45,576 nt of DNA from Bacillota bacterium (GTDB taxonomy: Bacteria > Bacillota > Clostridia > Oscillospirales > Ruminococcaceae): contig JAEWGD010000017.1 of assembly GCA_023388515.1 (NCBI GenBank), forward strand, positions 1 through 45,576, in the 5' to 3' direction. The notes under the pieces are model-generated. The model worked only from the letters and a program-made list of their open reading frames with translations, did no database searches and was not told where the DNA came from. Shown in pieces: positions 1 through 8,405 of the stretch (the first letter of the stretch is position 1; every line of letters starts with the position of its first letter). The translations under genes were made by a program, and so were the position numbers.

Positions 1-324
1 TAGCGACCTAAAAGCCAAAACGGTCTTTGTTTTGGTTTTTAGTTGAGCGTACCAAGCCTCAACGGCGTTGAGTTGCGTTTTTCTTTGGTTCGTTTCTTTG
101 TACGCACAAAGAAATGAACACCCACAATTAAATTTAACAATACGGAAAGTATATTGAATGACAACAAAGAAAACAAGAACCATACTTTACTAACTCCAAC
201 AATACAAAGCATATTCAATGATAACAAAGCAACCAAGAACAATACTTTACTAACTCCAACAATACAAAGCATATTCAATGATAACAAAGCAATCAAGAAC
301 CAAAACAAGTTTTGCAATAAAAAA
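1..324 (+). repeat. Dispersed non-coding repeat element, copy 1
   Basis: A block of about 130 bases at the window start reappears in reverse complement at about 38270-38425. The most conserved part, about 84-160, contains the inverted repeat TTTCTTTGT-ACGC-ACAAAGAAA and then a stretch ending in GGAAAGTATATTGAA. It is followed by a tail of 60-base tandem units. The open frame on the minus strand (39-317) encodes a low-complexity repeated peptide without a ribosome binding site and follows the DNA repeat, so I treat it as non-coding. The left end may extend beyond the window. Identity to any named repeat family is unknown to me. Confidence 0.7.
151..300 (+). repeat. 60-base tandem repeat, about 2.5 units
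   Basis: Units at 181-240 and 241-300 are nearly identical, and a half unit precedes them at about 151-180. Each unit contains a 30-33 base block beginning GCATATTCAATGA and ending CAAGAAC, plus a 27-base block that is also repeated. The same 30-33 base block recurs at about 38568, 38623 and 38667, so this tail belongs to the dispersed element. Confidence 0.8.
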
Positions 325-2583
325 TCAGGTCTTTAGCTTGCTTTTAATTATATCTTCATACGAACTACACAACTCAGAAGCCGTTTCTGACGAAAAGCTT
401 TCAGCAAACAAAAGTATGCTTTTCCCAGTCTTCGATGGGCGAATAAAAACCTCACCAATTTCTTCCTTAACCCATACGCCCTCATGTTCAAAATCGCTAC
501 TGTCAGACAACTCCTTTATAAAGTTGAGATTTTGACTCTTACAGCTTATCGAACGAGATGTAGTAAAGGTTTGTGGCAAGGATTTTACAATATCCTTAAA
601 CTGGACATTCCTTTCCGTCAATATTCTCATAATATCGAACATAAGAATAATTCCGTCATTTGGAAAGTTTAACTTCCTTGCAAGCTGTCTTGCACCAGAA
701 TCAGAACAATTATCGGGGCAATCATAATATCTATGAACTTTTCTACCATATTGCTTAGCAACCTCATCAATAGTTTGAGAAAATGAGTAGGGTAGAGCAA
801 CATCTTGACCATGTTCAAACAGATTCTGACAGCAAATTGCAACAAGCTTTTCATAAAACACAAAGCCTGTTTCCTCACTAAAAGCAGAAGCTTTTTTTCC
901 GTTAGAGGATATTTGAAACACAATTCTTTCGCTATTATCTGTATTTGGCTTGATCAAGCGATTGAAAAGCTTTTTAATATACTTATTAGATGTGCTTATT
1001 CCTATATTAGCATTAAGATTATCTGGAATACGTCTTATCAGCTCTAATTCATAAAGCTTTTTCATTTGCTGTGCGTCGGATATTTCACCAAAATTATCAT
1101 AAGATGCCCTTAATGATGTGTTTCCATTTAACCCAGATTCTATTGAAGCCTCACATAATCTATCAAGCGTTAAGCCATCTTTTGAAATAAGCTTTATTTT
1201 TGTGACAGAGTTTGATTCGATATATACGCCTAACTCTTGCTTACATTCTGTTGTGAGGAAGGCAAGTTCACTTTCTATGCATTCGCCTATAATCATGGCA
1301 TTACCACCAGCAGATGCAATACCTGCACATAGGGCAGTTGCGATGCAATGTGAAGTCTTGCTATTTGGTTTATAACCGACAGCAATATTTTTTCCTGCAT
1401 TAACAAGACTAATACCTGTTTTTACTGCTGTATAAGCTGAAATTTCGCCGTTTGTTTCTCCATAAATACCGTCCTCGCCTATATGCAAGGATTGTATATT
1501 GCCATGACGAATATCAAAACTAGCCACAGTATTTCGTTCAATCCGCTTATTATTCCAAACTCTAACGCTATCTTCTATTACTGAATTTTCACCGATAATT
1601 GCTGATTCACCAATAATGCAATGCTCATTTACGACAGAGGAATTGAGAAGGGTTGCATTTCGACATATTACACAATTGGTACACTCAACACGGTCGCCTA
1701 AATAAGCACCACTCATAATTATTGCACCATAAAGCTTTACGTTTTTTCCGATAGTAACATTGTTGCCGATAATTGTGTTATTATCTATAATAGTACCACT
1801 GCCAATAGAAACATTTTTTCCTATATATGCAGGAGAATTTATTTGTATGCTAGGTGGGAAATCATATAAATCAGGGGTGACGATTCCATTGAGCATTTTA
1901 TGCCCACCAAATTCAAATGGAGCTTTGGAAGTTAGGACATCTCTTTGGCATTTCAAAAGCTCCTTGATATTGTGAATACTGTACCAGTATCCTTTATCTT
2001 CAAAGGCAGAAATATTGAAATCCTTAGCAGAAACTCTATGCTTTGTAATGTAGCTTTGAAAGAAATGGTGGGTGTTTTGTGAGGGGATAATCCAAACACC
2101 TGTGTTGGCAAGATTACTGTAAAAACTATTGTTGGATTGCTTGCTTAACATGGACTCTACCTGTCCATCTTTATTAACAAGAATAAGCTCCTTGTTTTGT
2201 GAAGTTGCAACTGGCTTTGCAATAATTGTTGCAAAAGGCTTTGCTGAAAGCTGATGATTTAGTGCCTCATATAAATTAAAGTTAAACAGCATAACATCGC
2301 TGATAAAAACAATATCATCATCAAAAGTATAATTAATAAGCTCATCGGTAGTCAAAAAGTCTAGCTTAACATTTTTGAAACTGCCCGATTTAAAAAGTAA
2401 ATTAAGTTTATCCTGATTATTATCGCTTACAATAAACGCATGAGTAATATCATAATTATTAACGGAATCGAGAACATAATGCATAGCAATACGCCCACAT
2501 ATTGGTAACATAAACTTAGGCATTGTCGATGTAATTGGCATCAAAGCATTTTCATCACTATCACAAAAAATAACAGCTTTCAT
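325..2583 (-). CDS. Sugar nucleotidyltransferase / left-handed beta-helix / phosphohexomutase fusion, probable pseudoenzyme
   Basis: The 752-residue protein has the architecture of the mannose-1-phosphate guanylyltransferase/phosphomannomutase fusions: nucleotidyltransferase-like domain (about 1-230), hexapeptide beta-helix (about 245-350), phosphohexomutase-like region (about 375-750). Catalytic signatures are degraded. Where the family has GGxGTRLxPLT, this protein reads CDSDENALMPIT, although PKFMLPI follows. The late DIG aspartate is replaced in GYWYSIHN. The mutase TASHNP loop has become IESNSV, the metal-binding DGDxDR reads SNGKKA, and RPSGTEP reads RPSKTGK. Folds and helix repeats look intact and the frame is open throughout, so this is more likely a conserved non-catalytic protein than a decaying gene. 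The start has a good site (AAAGGATG). It lies 34 bases after the AGCS symporter gene and is probably co-transcribed. Its function is unknown. Confidence 0.8.
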   Translation of the reverse strand: MKAVIFCDSDENALMPITSTMPKFMLPICGRIAMHYVLDSVNNYDITHAFIVSDNNQDKLNLLFKSGSFKNVKLDFLTTDELINYTFDDDIVFISDVMLFNFNLYEALNHQLSAKPFATIIAKPVATSQNKELILVNKDGQVESMLSKQSNNSFYSNLANTGVWIIPSQNTHHFFQSYITKHRVSAKDFNISAFEDKGYWYSIHNIKELLKCQRDVLTSKAPFEFGGHKMLNGIVTPDLYDFPPSIQINSPAYIGKNVSIGSGTIIDNNTIIGNNVTIGKNVKLYGAIIMSGAYLGDRVECTNCVICRNATLLNSSVVNEHCIIGESAIIGENSVIEDSVRVWNNKRIERNTVASFDIRHGNIQSLHIGEDGIYGETNGEISAYTAVKTGISLVNAGKNIAVGYKPNSKTSHCIATALCAGIASAGGNAMIIGECIESELAFLTTECKQELGVYIESNSVTKIKLISKDGLTLDRLCEASIESGLNGNTSLRASYDNFGEISDAQQMKKLYELELIRRIPDNLNANIGISTSNKYIKKLFNRLIKPNTDNSERIVFQISSNGKKASAFSEETGFVFYEKLVAICCQNLFEHGQDVALPYSFSQTIDEVAKQYGRKVHRYYDCPDNCSDSGARQLARKLNFPNDGIILMFDIMRILTERNVQFKDIVKSLPQTFTTSRSISCKSQNLNFIKELSDSSDFEHEGVWVKEEIGEVFIRPSKTGKSILLFAESFSSETASELCSSYEDIIKSKLKT

Positions 2584-2617
2584 ATAAACATCCTTTCACA
2601 AACAAATTGAACTTTAA

Positions 2618-3970
2618 TTACTTATAATTATTGTCCTTATGTTTGTGATTTATACGTTTATTTGGTATTTTAATTTTATAACTTAAAAGCAAAATTCCTA
2701 TCAGATTTGGAATAGCCATAAGCCCATTGAAAATATCTGAAATTGTCCATGCAATTGAAAGTTTAGTGGTTGCACCGATTATGATTATAAAAATAAATAA
2801 AAGCTTATAATATTTTATAGCTGATTCACCAAAAATAAAGCGTATAGAGCTTTCACCACAGTATGACCAACCTATTAAGGTTGCAAAGGCAAAGAGGAGT
2901 ATCGATATTGTGATAAATATACCTGCATACTGCCCGAAACCATTTTCAAAAGCCTTGATAACAAGGTCTATACCGTCTAGGTTTGAGTTTGTACTGTTTG
3001 TTGATAAAATAACTAATGCTGTTAGCGTACAACAAACGATTGTGTCAACGAAAACCTCGAAAATGCCCCACATTCCTTGTAATTCTGGACTTTTCGCATC
3101 GCTTGCTGAGTGAAGTAGAGCAGAACTGCCGAGTCCTGCCTCATTGGAGAAAACACCCCTGCGTAAGCCTATGTTTATTGCCCTTTTTATCACAGCACCA
3201 CTTACGCCACCACCAATTGCAGACATACCGAACGCTCCGTTAAATATTTGTGAGAACGCATTAGGAATGTTTTTGAAGTTAATCGTGATTATAAAAACTG
3301 ACGCTAGTATGTATAAGATTGACAGTAGTGGAATAAGCATTTGAGTGATACTTCCAATTCGTTTTATTCCACCAATAATTATTATTCCAACTAAAACAGC
3401 AACGGTTATTCCAGTTGCAAGAGGGGATATGTTAAAGGTTGAGGACATTGCAGACGAAATAGAATTCGCTTGAGCCATATTTCCCATTCCAAAAGAGGCT
3501 AATATGCAAACAATTGCAAATAATACAGCAAGCCAATGACAGCCTAAACCCTTATCAAGATAGGAGAGAGGTCCACCAATCCACTGATTTTTTTCATTCT
3601 TATAACGGTATATTGTGCCAAGAAAATTTTCAGCATATATAACAGCCATACCGAAAAAAGCAGATACCCACATCCAGAATATAGCACCTGCACCACCGAT
3701 AGTTATCGCAGTAGCAACACCGACAATATTCCCTGTACCCATTGTTGCAGCGAGTGCTGTTGAAAGAGTCTGAAATTGAGAAATACTATGTTTATCGCTT
3801 GAGCGAGTTGTGTTCTTGTCCTTGAAAATTGACAGAAAAGTATTCTTTAAAATATATTTAAAATGAGTTAATTGGAATAGTTTTGTTTTAAGGGTGAAGT
3901 AAAGTCCAATGCAAAGGATTAAGAAAATCATACCGTTTCCCCAAACGATGTTGTTAAGAGTTTCAATCAT
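2618..3970 (-). CDS. Sodium:alanine/glycine symporter, AGCS family
   Basis: A 450-residue polytopic membrane protein of the amino acid:cation symporter family (AlsT/DagA type), which imports alanine or glycine with sodium across the cytoplasmic membrane. The family signature is clear at about residues 75-110, with ATMGTGNIVGVATA followed by GGAGAIFWMW. The loop with EAGLGSSALLHS, about residue 276, is also typical. Roughly ten hydrophobic segments span the sequence and the length is normal. The start is supported by GGGGGAT about ten bases upstream. The downstream fusion protein follows after 34 bases, suggesting one transcript. Substrate choice among small neutral amino acids cannot be read from the sequence. 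Confidence 0.93.
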   Translation of the reverse strand: MIETLNNIVWGNGMIFLILCIGLYFTLKTKLFQLTHFKYILKNTFLSIFKDKNTTRSSDKHSISQFQTLSTALAATMGTGNIVGVATAITIGGAGAIFWMWVSAFFGMAVIYAENFLGTIYRYKNEKNQWIGGPLSYLDKGLGCHWLAVLFAIVCILASFGMGNMAQANSISSAMSSTFNISPLATGITVAVLVGIIIIGGIKRIGSITQMLIPLLSILYILASVFIITINFKNIPNAFSQIFNGAFGMSAIGGGVSGAVIKRAINIGLRRGVFSNEAGLGSSALLHSASDAKSPELQGMWGIFEVFVDTIVCCTLTALVILSTNSTNSNLDGIDLVIKAFENGFGQYAGIFITISILLFAFATLIGWSYCGESSIRFIFGESAIKYYKLLFIFIIIIGATTKLSIAWTISDIFNGLMAIPNLIGILLLSYKIKIPNKRINHKHKDNNYK

Positions 3971-4004
3971 ATTAAATAAATCCCCCGTATCTTCATGGAT
4001 ATTC

Positions 4005-4034
4005 TTGTATTCTATTTTGGTTTTATGTTATACT
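4005..4034 (+). promoter_or_regulatory. Promoter for the PH-domain gene pair
   Basis: TTGTAT (4005-4010), an 18-base spacer and TATACT (4029-4034) with an upstream TG giving an extended -10. Transcription would begin near 4041, leaving a very short leader before the start at 4053. Confidence 0.5.
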
Positions 4035-4052
4035 AATTGAGAGGTGTTGAAA

Positions 4053-4484
4053 ATGAAAAGATATTATGCAGATAGAACAGGTTTAAATGTACTTCGGATA
4101 CTTATATTTATAGTAACAGCGATAGTGGCATTTCTAACATATCGTTACCTGTCCTTTATACCTATCTTTATGTGGATTATAATGCTTGTATTCATTACAA
4201 TATGCTTTTTTGTTGCCATTATATACCTTCCGCTATATTTTAAAAGTGTGAATTATTATGCAACAGATAGAAAAATAATCAAGCACAGTGGTGTTTTCTA
4301 TAAAACCAATCAGGTTATGAGATTTGATTCAATTCAATATACAACGGTAATTTCAACGCTTTTTTCTAAGAAAACAGGGTTTAATTTTGTTATGTTAAAT
4401 GCTTTTGGGGGAAGAATGATACTTACCTTTTTAAGGCAAAGGGATTTAGAGGAAATCATGTCGGAAGTGCAGATTTATAAGTAA
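4053..4484 (+). CDS. Bacterial PH-domain membrane protein (YdbS-like)
   Basis: A protein of about 143 residues with two hydrophobic segments (about 12-65) followed by a bacterial PH domain (bPH_2 type). The domain begins YYATDRKIIKHSGVF, the usual start of this fold in YdbS-like proteins. I start at ATG 4053 because GAGGTG (4041-4046) sits six bases upstream; a GTG at 4044 overlaps that site. The next gene is a larger protein with repeated domains of the same kind, matching the ydbS-ydbT pairing of Bacillus. Their role is not firmly established; in Bacillus YdbS/YdbT have been linked to resistance to certain secreted peptides. A perfect 9-base inverted repeat (4469-4490) overlaps the stop codon. 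Confidence 0.8.
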   Translation: MKRYYADRTGLNVLRILIFIVTAIVAFLTYRYLSFIPIFMWIIMLVFITICFFVAIIYLPLYFKSVNYYATDRKIIKHSGVFYKTNQVMRFDSIQYTTVISTLFSKKTGFNFVMLNAFGGRMILTFLRQRDLEEIMSEVQIYK

Positions 4485-4517
4485 ATCTGCGTTAGTGCAG
4501 TAAGTGAGGTGTAACGG

Positions 4518-5969
4518 TTGATTTATCAGCATCCATATAAAATACTACAATATTCTGCTAGAAACCTTTGGTTGCTGATATTTCCGTTACTAAGGGGACT
4601 TGTAGCAATAAAGCTTGATATTAACGAGCTTTATTTATGGCTTAAAGGGGCATGGTTTGATATACTTATTATTTTAGCGATATTAATAATGGGTTATATT
4701 AGATGGCGATGTAGTTATTTTACAATTGAAGAGGACAGTATAATATACCGAAAAGGAGTTTTTTTAAGAACAAGAACAGATATACCGTTCAGTAAAATAT
4801 CCACAGTATCATCTGAACGAAGGTTATTGTATTTATTTATACAGGCAGCAGATGTGATTATTGATACAAATGGTGCAGGACATTCAAAGGCAGATATGAA
4901 GTTGTTAGTGAAATATAGCGACCTTAATGATATGGAAGAAAAAATAACTGTAATGAAGAAAAAGGAGGGCATGAAGTATACCTATAAGCCGAATTGGTGG
5001 ACTATGGTTTTCTTTTCGGTTGTATTTTCAAGCAGTTTTTCAGGGGCGATTTATATAGCAACGGCTTTTTTTCAGACAGGTAAAATTATTGAGGAGATAA
5101 TAAACAGGAAATTAACGGATACACTTAGCGATGTAACTAATGAGGTTGCAACAGATCTTGTGCCGAGAATTCCTCCTATTGCGATAGGAATAGCCTTATT
5201 GGTACTTTTGAGTTGGTTTTTATCTTTTGCTAGAAACGTTTTCAGGTATGTAAGATTTAAGATAGAAAAGGATAAATCTAGCGTTAAAATCAATATGGGA
5301 ATTATAAAAAAATATGTGTATTATCTTGCTTTACAAAAAGTTAACTATGTCGATTTAAGGCAGAATTTAGTGATGAAACTGTTTAATGTGATGTCAGTAA
5401 ATATAAGTTGTTCAGGTTATGGGAACGAAAAAAATGAAATACCAGTGTTTGTGCCGATAATGCAGAAAAATCAAGTGCAGAACGCTTTGAAAATTTTTAC
5501 AGGGGATATAAAGTTTCATAAATCAATGCTAAAACCAAGAAAAACTACGGCTTTTAGGTATAGCTGGATGCCACTATTTTTTGCTGTTATCGTTTTTATG
5601 GTTGGACAGTTGATGTTAAATTTATATCCATCGCTAACCGAAATCATCAGGTTTGTTTTAGTTATGGCAGAAATTCCATTAGTTTGGCTGTTCATTGTAA
5701 AACTGGTATCGGTTTTCACCAGTGGCTTTTCAATTGAGGGTGGCCAACTTTGCATTTGCTATTGCGGAATGTTTGCGTATCATACTATTATCGCAAAAAA
5801 AGACAAGATAAGTAAAATAAAAATCAGGCAGAGCATATGGCAACGCTATTTTAAAAAATGTGATGTGATTTTTTATCTTAATTCTAAAACCTCAAAAAGA
5901 CATATTATCAAAGCGTTATCCTTGTCAGAGGTTGAAAAAATTCTTGAGTTTAGGTATATTAAGCCTTGA
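4518..5969 (+). CDS. Multi-PH-domain membrane protein (YdbT-like)
   Basis: A 483-residue membrane protein with three bPH_2-type repeats between paired transmembrane segments. The first repeat (about 70-140) begins YFTIEEDSIIYRKGVF; the second (about 245-325) includes YVDLRQNLVMKLF; a third (about 400-480) includes FSIEGGQLCICYCGMF. Hydrophobic segments lie near 15-60, 160-185, 218-240 and 345-395. Translation starts at TTG 4518 with GAGGTG (4506-4511) six bases before it. The 33-base gap from the first PH gene and the similar ribosome binding sites indicate one operon. An intrinsic terminator follows at 6014-6050. Membrane location is secure; the biochemical role is not known. Confidence 0.83.
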   Translation: MIYQHPYKILQYSARNLWLLIFPLLRGLVAIKLDINELYLWLKGAWFDILIILAILIMGYIRWRCSYFTIEEDSIIYRKGVFLRTRTDIPFSKISTVSSERRLLYLFIQAADVIIDTNGAGHSKADMKLLVKYSDLNDMEEKITVMKKKEGMKYTYKPNWWTMVFFSVVFSSSFSGAIYIATAFFQTGKIIEEIINRKLTDTLSDVTNEVATDLVPRIPPIAIGIALLVLLSWFLSFARNVFRYVRFKIEKDKSSVKINMGIIKKYVYYLALQKVNYVDLRQNLVMKLFNVMSVNISCSGYGNEKNEIPVFVPIMQKNQVQNALKIFTGDIKFHKSMLKPRKTTAFRYSWMPLFFAVIVFMVGQLMLNLYPSLTEIIRFVLVMAEIPLVWLFIVKLVSVFTSGFSIEGGQLCICYCGMFAYHTIIAKKDKISKIKIRQSIWQRYFKKCDVIFYLNSKTSKRHIIKALSLSEVEKILEFRYIKP

Positions 5970-6013
5970 AATTGCATTAGCTGATGAACGTAATTAGTAA
6001 AAATAGGCATAAA

Positions 6014-6050
6014 AATCACCTTCTTTTAATGAAGGTGATTCTCTTTTTTA
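6014..6050 (+). terminator. Intrinsic terminator after the PH-domain operon
   Basis: AATCACCTTC (6014-6023) pairs perfectly with GAAGGTGATT (6031-6040) across a 7-base loop, followed by CTCTTTTTT. Confidence 0.88.
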
Positions 6051-6137
6051 GTAGTGTACAAAACTTGTTGCTACTAATTTATTGTCAAGTCCTTATTATG
6101 AGCTTGTAAAAAAATACTTTTTAAATTTACTAAAACA

Positions 6138-6146
6138 TGATATAAT
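6138..6146 (+). promoter_or_regulatory. Extended -10 promoter of mgtE
   Basis: TGATATAAT matches TGnTATAAT exactly. No good -35 box is seen at the expected distance, only a T-rich stretch. Transcription would begin near 6153, giving a leader of about 147 bases. Confidence 0.6.
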
Positions 6147-6152
6147 ATATAT

Positions 6153-6293
6153 TTGAATTTCAAATTTATTAACTGGAAGTGGAGGTGGTAGTTATAGATT
6201 ACCATTCGGAGCCAAATAGTTGTCAAAATAAAAAAAGGATCTAGTGCCATAACTACTGCATATGTTTAGGATATGGCACTACTAAAAGGAGGG
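6153..6293 (+). promoter_or_regulatory. Structured mgtE leader, possible cis-regulatory RNA
   Basis: Three pairings can be drawn. GTGGTAGTTAT (6185-6195) pairs with ATAACTACTGC (6249-6259), 11 pairs with two G-U. TAGTGCCATA (6242-6251) pairs perfectly with TATGGCACTA (6272-6281). CATAT (6259-6263) pairs with ATATG (6271-6275). The first two share 6249-6251 and the last two share 6272-6275, so alternatives compete just ahead of the AAGGAGG site (about 6287-6293). MgtE genes are often controlled by the magnesium-sensing M-box, but I do not see M-box consensus stretches. Regulatory function is inferred. Confidence 0.45.
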
Positions 6294-6299
6294 CCATAA

Positions 6300-7634
6300 A
6301 TGAACAAAAAAGTTCTTAATCTTATAGAACAGGGCAAACATTTAGAAGCACGAAATGAAATTATAAATATGAATGTGGTTGATGTCGCACAACTATTTGA
6401 AGAAATTGAACAAAAGGAATTATTGGTAGTTTTCAGGATTTTACCAAAGGATTTTTCTTCTGACATCTTTACTCATATGACAAGTGAACTTCAAGAGTGT
6501 GTTATAGATTCGGTTACAGATCAAGAAGCTGTTGACATTATAGATAATCTCTTTATGGATGATGTTATCCATCTTATAGAAGAAATGCCATCGAATGTTG
6601 TGAAAAGGATTCTGGAAAATACTAGTGATAAGACTCGGAAGATTATTAATCAATTTTTAAATTATCCTGTGGATTCTGCGGGTAGTCTAATGACGATAGA
6701 GTATGTTGATTTAAAAAAGGAAATGACAATTAAGGAAGCAATACAGTATGTTAAGAAAATTGGAATTGATAAAGAAACAATTGATACTTGCTATGTTATT
6801 AACAGCAATAGAATTCTTGAAGGTGTTATTTCGCTTAGAAAATTAATACTAAGTGATGAATCTACGGTTGTTAAGGATGTTATGGAAACAGAAATGATAT
6901 CGATAAACACCCATGATGATCAAGAAGATGTCGCTAGTTTGTTTAAGAAATATGATTATTATGTTATGCCTGTTGTAGATAATGAGAATAGGATTGTTGG
7001 GATAATAACAGTTGATGACATTTTAGATGTTATCGATCAAGAATCTACGGAAGACCTTCATAAAATGGCCGCAATGCAACCACTAGAAAAGGAATACTTA
7101 AAGACAAGTAGTTGGGTACTAGCAAAGCATAGAATGCCATGGCTTTTAATACTGATGATTTCTGCCACTTTTACTGGGGCGATAATCATAAGGTATGAGG
7201 ATGCATTGCAGTCAGTAACAATACTATCATCCTTTATACCAATGCTTATGGACACAGGTGGAAATTCTGGTTCACAATCCTCAACACTAATTATAAGAGG
7301 ATTAGCATTGGGAGAAGTTAAACCTAAAGATATCCTGAAGGTTTTAAGGAAAGAATTATGTATAAGTGGTATTGTTGGGATAGTTTTATCTGTTGTCAAC
7401 TTTTTAAGAATATATTATATTGGTAAGGCTGATATATTAGTAGCTTTGACAGTGGCTATCACATTGTTTTTCACAGTTGTTTTATCTAAGGTAGTGGGCG
7501 GTATACTGCCTATCATAGCAAAAAAGCTCAAACTTGATCCAGCAATTATGGCAAGCCCATTAATAACAACGATTGTTGATGCTGTAGCTCTAATGATATA
7601 TTTTACAATGGCTACATTACTGTTAGGTATATAA
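6300..7634 (+). CDS. mgtE: Magnesium transporter MgtE
   Basis: A 444-residue MgtE-family magnesium channel/transporter acting as a dimer in the cytoplasmic membrane. The order is typical: MgtE N domain (about 15-120), two CBS domains (about 130-250) that sense cytoplasmic magnesium, a connecting helix, and a five-helix membrane domain (about 275-444). Conserved membrane motifs include GGNSGSQ with RGLALGE after it, and PLITTIVDAVALMIYF near the C-terminus, whose aspartate lies at the pore. Length is normal. The start follows AAAAGGAGGG. It is monocistronic, with its own promoter and structured leader; the next gene converges from the other strand. Confidence 0.96.
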   Translation: MNKKVLNLIEQGKHLEARNEIINMNVVDVAQLFEEIEQKELLVVFRILPKDFSSDIFTHMTSELQECVIDSVTDQEAVDIIDNLFMDDVIHLIEEMPSNVVKRILENTSDKTRKIINQFLNYPVDSAGSLMTIEYVDLKKEMTIKEAIQYVKKIGIDKETIDTCYVINSNRILEGVISLRKLILSDESTVVKDVMETEMISINTHDDQEDVASLFKKYDYYVMPVVDNENRIVGIITVDDILDVIDQESTEDLHKMAAMQPLEKEYLKTSSWVLAKHRMPWLLILMISATFTGAIIIRYEDALQSVTILSSFIPMLMDTGGNSGSQSSTLIIRGLALGEVKPKDILKVLRKELCISGIVGIVLSVVNFLRIYYIGKADILVALTVAITLFFTVVLSKVVGGILPIIAKKLKLDPAIMASPLITTIVDAVALMIYFTMATLLLGI

Positions 7635-7719
7635 ACTAATGCATTAAAGTTTTTCTGGTTTCATAAAATCTATTTTTCATTGTAACAATATTACTGTTTC
7701 ACATAAGTATTGATGTTTT

Positions 7720-8402
7720 TCAATCCACATCTTCATCTAAAGCAATAAATGATTTATATTGATAAATTAAGAATGCTATGAAATATATGCTCCAATATAG
7801 AAGAACAGCAATCGAAGTTAACCCTATTAGCCCATCTGAAAACCTGCTAAAAATAATAAAATAAATTATGTTTAAAATTATGATAAAAGGAAGGTTTAAA
7901 GCTACAACATAAGAAATTAAATTTTTATATTTATTGATTAAGGGAAAGTTGGTTGAAGTCCTGTCCAGCACCATTCTTGTTTTAAAAATTATTGAAGTCC
8001 AAACCACAGCAAATGCTATAAATAAGGTACACACACCAAAATTATGATGGTCTTTGAATATGTTCAATAGAATTCCATATGGTTTTTGTGGGATTAAGCC
8101 TACGTTGCTAGAAATAAAGCCAAAAATAAAAAATAGCAATGGGAAAAAGGCGTTAAGTATTTTTTCCTTATTTGTATGTACATCTTTAAATAAAAAGTAA
8201 ATAATTTTTATTGTACTAAGAGTAAATATAAGAAAAAAGATGCAATTATACGCTTTCTTCCCATCAAAAAATCATTTTCAGTAAGTGTCTGTAAAAACAT
8301 CGACTCTTTCATAAATGCATATGAAATCCCTGAATAAATACAGGTTATCCAAATCAATACCCAAACAAGGAATGAAAAGAATTTTTTAATTATATTGCTC
8401 AT
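7720..8402 (-). pseudogene. Membrane protein gene split by a single-base frameshift
   Basis: Two open frames join if one base is added in the run of six T (plus-strand A run at 8266-8271). The first gives residues 1-47 and ends ...LTENDF; the second continues FDGKKAYNCIFF and runs without a stop to 7720. The merged product would be 227 residues with about five or six hydrophobic segments, resembling small four-to-six-helix membrane proteins of unknown function; I recognise no family. The start at 8402 lies 3 bases after the stop of a lipoprotein gene, implying translational coupling. Without correction, translation ends at 8208 after 64 residues. A real mutation, slippage at the homopolymer, or a sequencing error are all possible. 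Confidence 0.72.
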
Positions 8403-8405
8403 TTA

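Noticed and set aside
151..300. Possible CRISPR array (30-33 base repeats with similar-length gaps)
   Set aside because: The gaps between repeats are themselves nearly identical, and there are only two to three units without cas genes, so this is a plain tandem repeat.
39..317. Minus-strand open frame encoding repeated MLCIVGVSKV-type peptides
   Set aside because: It follows the DNA repeat, has no ribosome binding site, and the matching inverted copy at 38 kb does not preserve the frame.
4469..4490. Perfect inverted repeat at the stop codon of the first PH-domain gene as a terminator
   Set aside because: No T run follows and the next gene starts 28 bases later with matching signals; it is at most an mRNA hairpin.
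6153..6293. M-box (ykoK) magnesium riboswitch
   Set aside because: Conserved M-box stretches such as GTTAGGTGAGGCTCC are not seen, so I report only an unnamed structured leader.
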